Shown here: piece by piece, positions 6,659 to 8,386 of the stretch
How positions within the stretch are numbered: position 1 is the first letter of the stretch
Layout of the letters: each line of letters begins with the position of its first letter
Translations under genes and position numbers: made by a program
The notes under the pieces: generated by a model
The model's input: the letters and a program-made list of their open reading frames with translations, nothing else
Databases searched by the model: none
What the model was told of the DNA's origin: nothing
From: Bacteroidota bacterium
Lineage (GTDB): Bacteria > Bacteroidota > Bacteroidia > Bacteroidales > JAKIYJ01
Length of the DNA stretch: 8,386 bases
Assembly (NCBI GenBank): GCA_022708585.1
Contig: JAKIYJ010000054.1
Span: 1 to 8,386 of the forward strand
Direction: 5' to 3'

Positions 6659-8365
6659 TTAACTCCAATTATAATTATATAATCCTTTTATCAAACGTTC
6701 TTGTTTTTGTTCTGGTGTAAGGTTTTCGTATTCCTGTCTTTCTTTTTCGTATTTCTGTCTTTCTTTTTCTGCTATTTCATTAATCTTTTGCAGGTAGGTT
6801 TCTTCCAATCTCTTTTTTAAAAATTCACTGGCAACAGCAGGAAATAGTTCAAGCAAGAGTTCTTCTTTTTCATTTGAAGCAAGAGGCTGATTTCCATATT
6901 CAGCGAAAACAGGATTAGGCTGTTTCTTGTAGTCTTTATCATTATAAGGCACTTCTTCTTCATACCCGGTGATTTGTTTTCTGAATTCAGGGTCAATGGG
7001 TATAGGAGTTTTTCCATACGAGCCTTTAACAAGATTGATGAATTGCGTTGATTTTGTTGTATAATGAGGTTGCCCTTTATTTTCATCTATTACACAATTT
7101 ACAGCCTGCACACCAACTATTTGACTGGTAGGAGTAACCAGTGGGGGACAGCCTGCTTTAACTCTAACCATTGGGACCAGTTCGAGTACTCTACCTAATA
7201 GATGATCCAGTTTTGCCTGTTTTAATTGAGACAACATATTAGTGTACATCCCACCTGGTATTTCTGCCTTCTTAACAGATTCATCGGGAGGAGGAAAATT
7301 AAAATATTTTTCAATTTGATGGCAGACATCAAGAAGATCTTCTTCTTTTCCGGCAATTGCATATTCAATTGCTTGATCAAACCATTTATCAACATTTTCT
7401 GGAAGTTTATAATTTGTAACATCAAATTCAATTGGAAACATCTTGTATGAATCAAATTCCGCCAGTTCTTTCCTTATTTTTCTTAGTTCCCTGTCAATTT
7501 GAAAAATAAATTCCTTGTTAATCCCGGTATCTATGCCCAGCTTATCAGCAAATATCTGAATTAACTCATAAGCAGGAGCAGCAGGCCCGCCAGCAAAAGA
7601 CATTATTGAAGTGTCAACAATATCAACCCCATTTAATATTGCAGTTAATGTAGATGCTAACCCATACCCCGGCGTACAATGTGTATGAATATTTATTGGA
7701 ACAGAAAGCTCATCTTTAAGTCTTTTAATAAGTTTCCCGCTTACATCAGGCGGAATAAGACCAGCCATATCTTTTATTGTAATAATATCAGCTCCTAATG
7801 ATTGAAGTTCTTTTGCTTTATTAACAAAATAATCAATAGTAAAGATTTTTTGAGGTAATTTTTGCCCTTTAATAAAAGCATTAATTTTTTGCTTTCTTGA
7901 AAATACAGGATCAACTGTATAACATACTGCACAATCTGCTATACCGCCATTCTCCTTTACAAATTTGATAGACGACTTCATATTGTCAACATCATTAAGG
8001 GCATCAAAAATTCTCATAATGTCAACACCCGATTTTATCGAATTACGACAAAACCCTTCAATTACTTCATCAGGATAAGGATTGTATCCAAACAGATTCC
8101 TGCCACGTGATAAAGCAGTCAGTTTTGAACTGTCTCCAATAACTGCTTTTATTTTTTCAAGCCTGTCCCATGGATTTTCATTTAAAAATCTCATAATAGA
8201 ATCGGGCACAGCACCACCCCATACCTCCATAGCATAAAAACCAACTTTTTTGTATAAAGGTAAAACTCTATCAATCTGGTCTTGATTCATACGTGTTGCA
8301 AAAAGAGATTGCTGCCCATCTCTCAATGTTATATCTCTGATATATATTTTTTTGATTTTATTCAT
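6659..8365 (-). CDS. oadA: Biotin-dependent carboxyltransferase (oxaloacetate decarboxylase alpha / pyruvate carboxylase subunit B type) without biotinyl domain
   Basis: This 568-residue protein is the carboxyltransferase part of oxaloacetate decarboxylase alpha or two-subunit pyruvate carboxylase, moving CO2 between oxaloacetate/pyruvate and biotin. The HMGL-like TIM barrel (~5-270) begins with RDITLRDGQQSLFATRM, where D16 is the expected metal ligand. It also carries TIKDMAGL with K198, the lysine carboxylated in the family, and HTHCTPGYG with metal ligands H227 and H229. The conserved PYC/OADA domain (~290-470) includes PGGMYTN, VKAGCPPLVTPTSQIVG and PIPIDPEFRKQITG. The usual C-terminal biotinyl domain with its MKM lysine is absent. 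The protein instead ends in a charged helical tail containing two copies of a seven-residue repeat (533-546). A separate biotin carrier protein would be needed, perhaps encoded beyond base 8386. Start is the ATG at 8365, with no Shine-Dalgarno in the 21 bases visible upstream. The symbol reflects domain similarity; pycB is equally possible. Confidence 0.9.
   Translation of the reverse strand: MNKIKKIYIRDITLRDGQQSLFATRMNQDQIDRVLPLYKKVGFYAMEVWGGAVPDSIMRFLNENPWDRLEKIKAVIGDSSKLTALSRGRNLFGYNPYPDEVIEGFCRNSIKSGVDIMRIFDALNDVDNMKSSIKFVKENGGIADCAVCYTVDPVFSRKQKINAFIKGQKLPQKIFTIDYFVNKAKELQSLGADIITIKDMAGLIPPDVSGKLIKRLKDELSVPINIHTHCTPGYGLASTLTAILNGVDIVDTSIMSFAGGPAAPAYELIQIFADKLGIDTGINKEFIFQIDRELRKIRKELAEFDSYKMFPIEFDVTNYKLPENVDKWFDQAIEYAIAGKEEDLLDVCHQIEKYFNFPPPDESVKKAEIPGGMYTNMLSQLKQAKLDHLLGRVLELVPMVRVKAGCPPLVTPTSQIVGVQAVNCVIDENKGQPHYTTKSTQFINLVKGSYGKTPIPIDPEFRKQITGYEEEVPYNDKDYKKQPNPVFAEYGNQPLASNEKEELLLELFPAVASEFLKKRLEETYLQKINEIAEKERQKYEKERQEYENLTPEQKQERLIKGLYNYNWS
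6727..6768. repeat. Two-copy 21-bp tandem repeat in the tail of the carboxyltransferase gene
   Basis: Bases 6727-6747 and 6748-6768 are adjacent 21-base units differing at one position (the seventh, C versus T). Read on the minus strand, they fall in the part encoding EKERQKY-EKERQEY (residues 533-546). A unit of exactly seven codons keeps the frame and the heptad phase of a charged helix, so this looks like a recent in-frame duplication extending a coiled-coil-like tail. Confidence 0.85.
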
Positions 8366-8386
8366 TTAATTGAAAATTAAAATTTT

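Noticed and set aside
8372..8379. Minus-strand TAATTTTC upstream of the carboxyltransferase gene as a -7 box
   Set aside because: The final G of TAnnTTTG is replaced by C and only 21 upstream bases are visible, so it is suggestive by position but not supportable.
1..8386. tRNA genes, CRISPR arrays, transposons or a wholly new defence-like system
   Set aside because: All sizeable plus- and minus-strand frames are explained by known families, the gaps are at most about 124 bases, and no cloverleaf, spaced repeat or transposase is visible.

Overview
The window suggests a member of the Bacteroidota (Bacteroidetes), probably an uncultured or environmental Bacteroidales-like lineage. The DNA is strongly AT-rich. 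No gene has a clear Shine-Dalgarno sequence, and two genes are preceded by the TAnnTTTG -7 box typical of this phylum. The order rbfA, LolC/E-type permease, lysS with a C-terminal extension, and the protein sequences themselves all look like this phylum. This assignment is inference from sequence features, not a database match.

Layout. Bases 1-3122 (+) hold the end of what looks like a cell-surface or exopolysaccharide locus. It has a 5'-truncated MBOAT sugar O-acyltransferase (AlgI-like) and, overlapping it by 11 bases, a membrane-anchored glycoside-hydrolase-like protein of the GH123/DUF4091 type with an intact Asp-Glu catalytic pair. Bases 3222-4797 (+) hold a two-gene unit: ribosome-binding factor A (rbfA, GTG start) and a four-helix LolC/LolE-like ABC permease (TTG start). 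Bases 4922-6640 (+) are lysyl-tRNA synthetase (lysS), with its own -7 box just upstream. Bases 6659-8365 (-) are a biotin-dependent carboxyltransferase (OadA/PycB type) that lacks a biotinyl domain. It converges on lysS with only 18 bases between the stop codons.

How the genes work together. The first two genes are probably translationally coupled and would modify and trim or remodel the same extracellular glycan. This is inferred from the overlap and the protein families. The remaining genes are housekeeping: ribosome maturation, lipoprotein release or related envelope transport, tRNA charging, and C3/C4 carboxylic acid metabolism. No gap exceeds 125 bases. I see no tRNA, rRNA, CRISPR array, insertion sequence or attachment site.

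I do not see strong evidence for an entirely new system. The least ordinary parts are the MBOAT/GH123-like pair, the apparently leaderless rbfA, and the carboxyltransferase with a repeated charged tail in place of a biotin domain.
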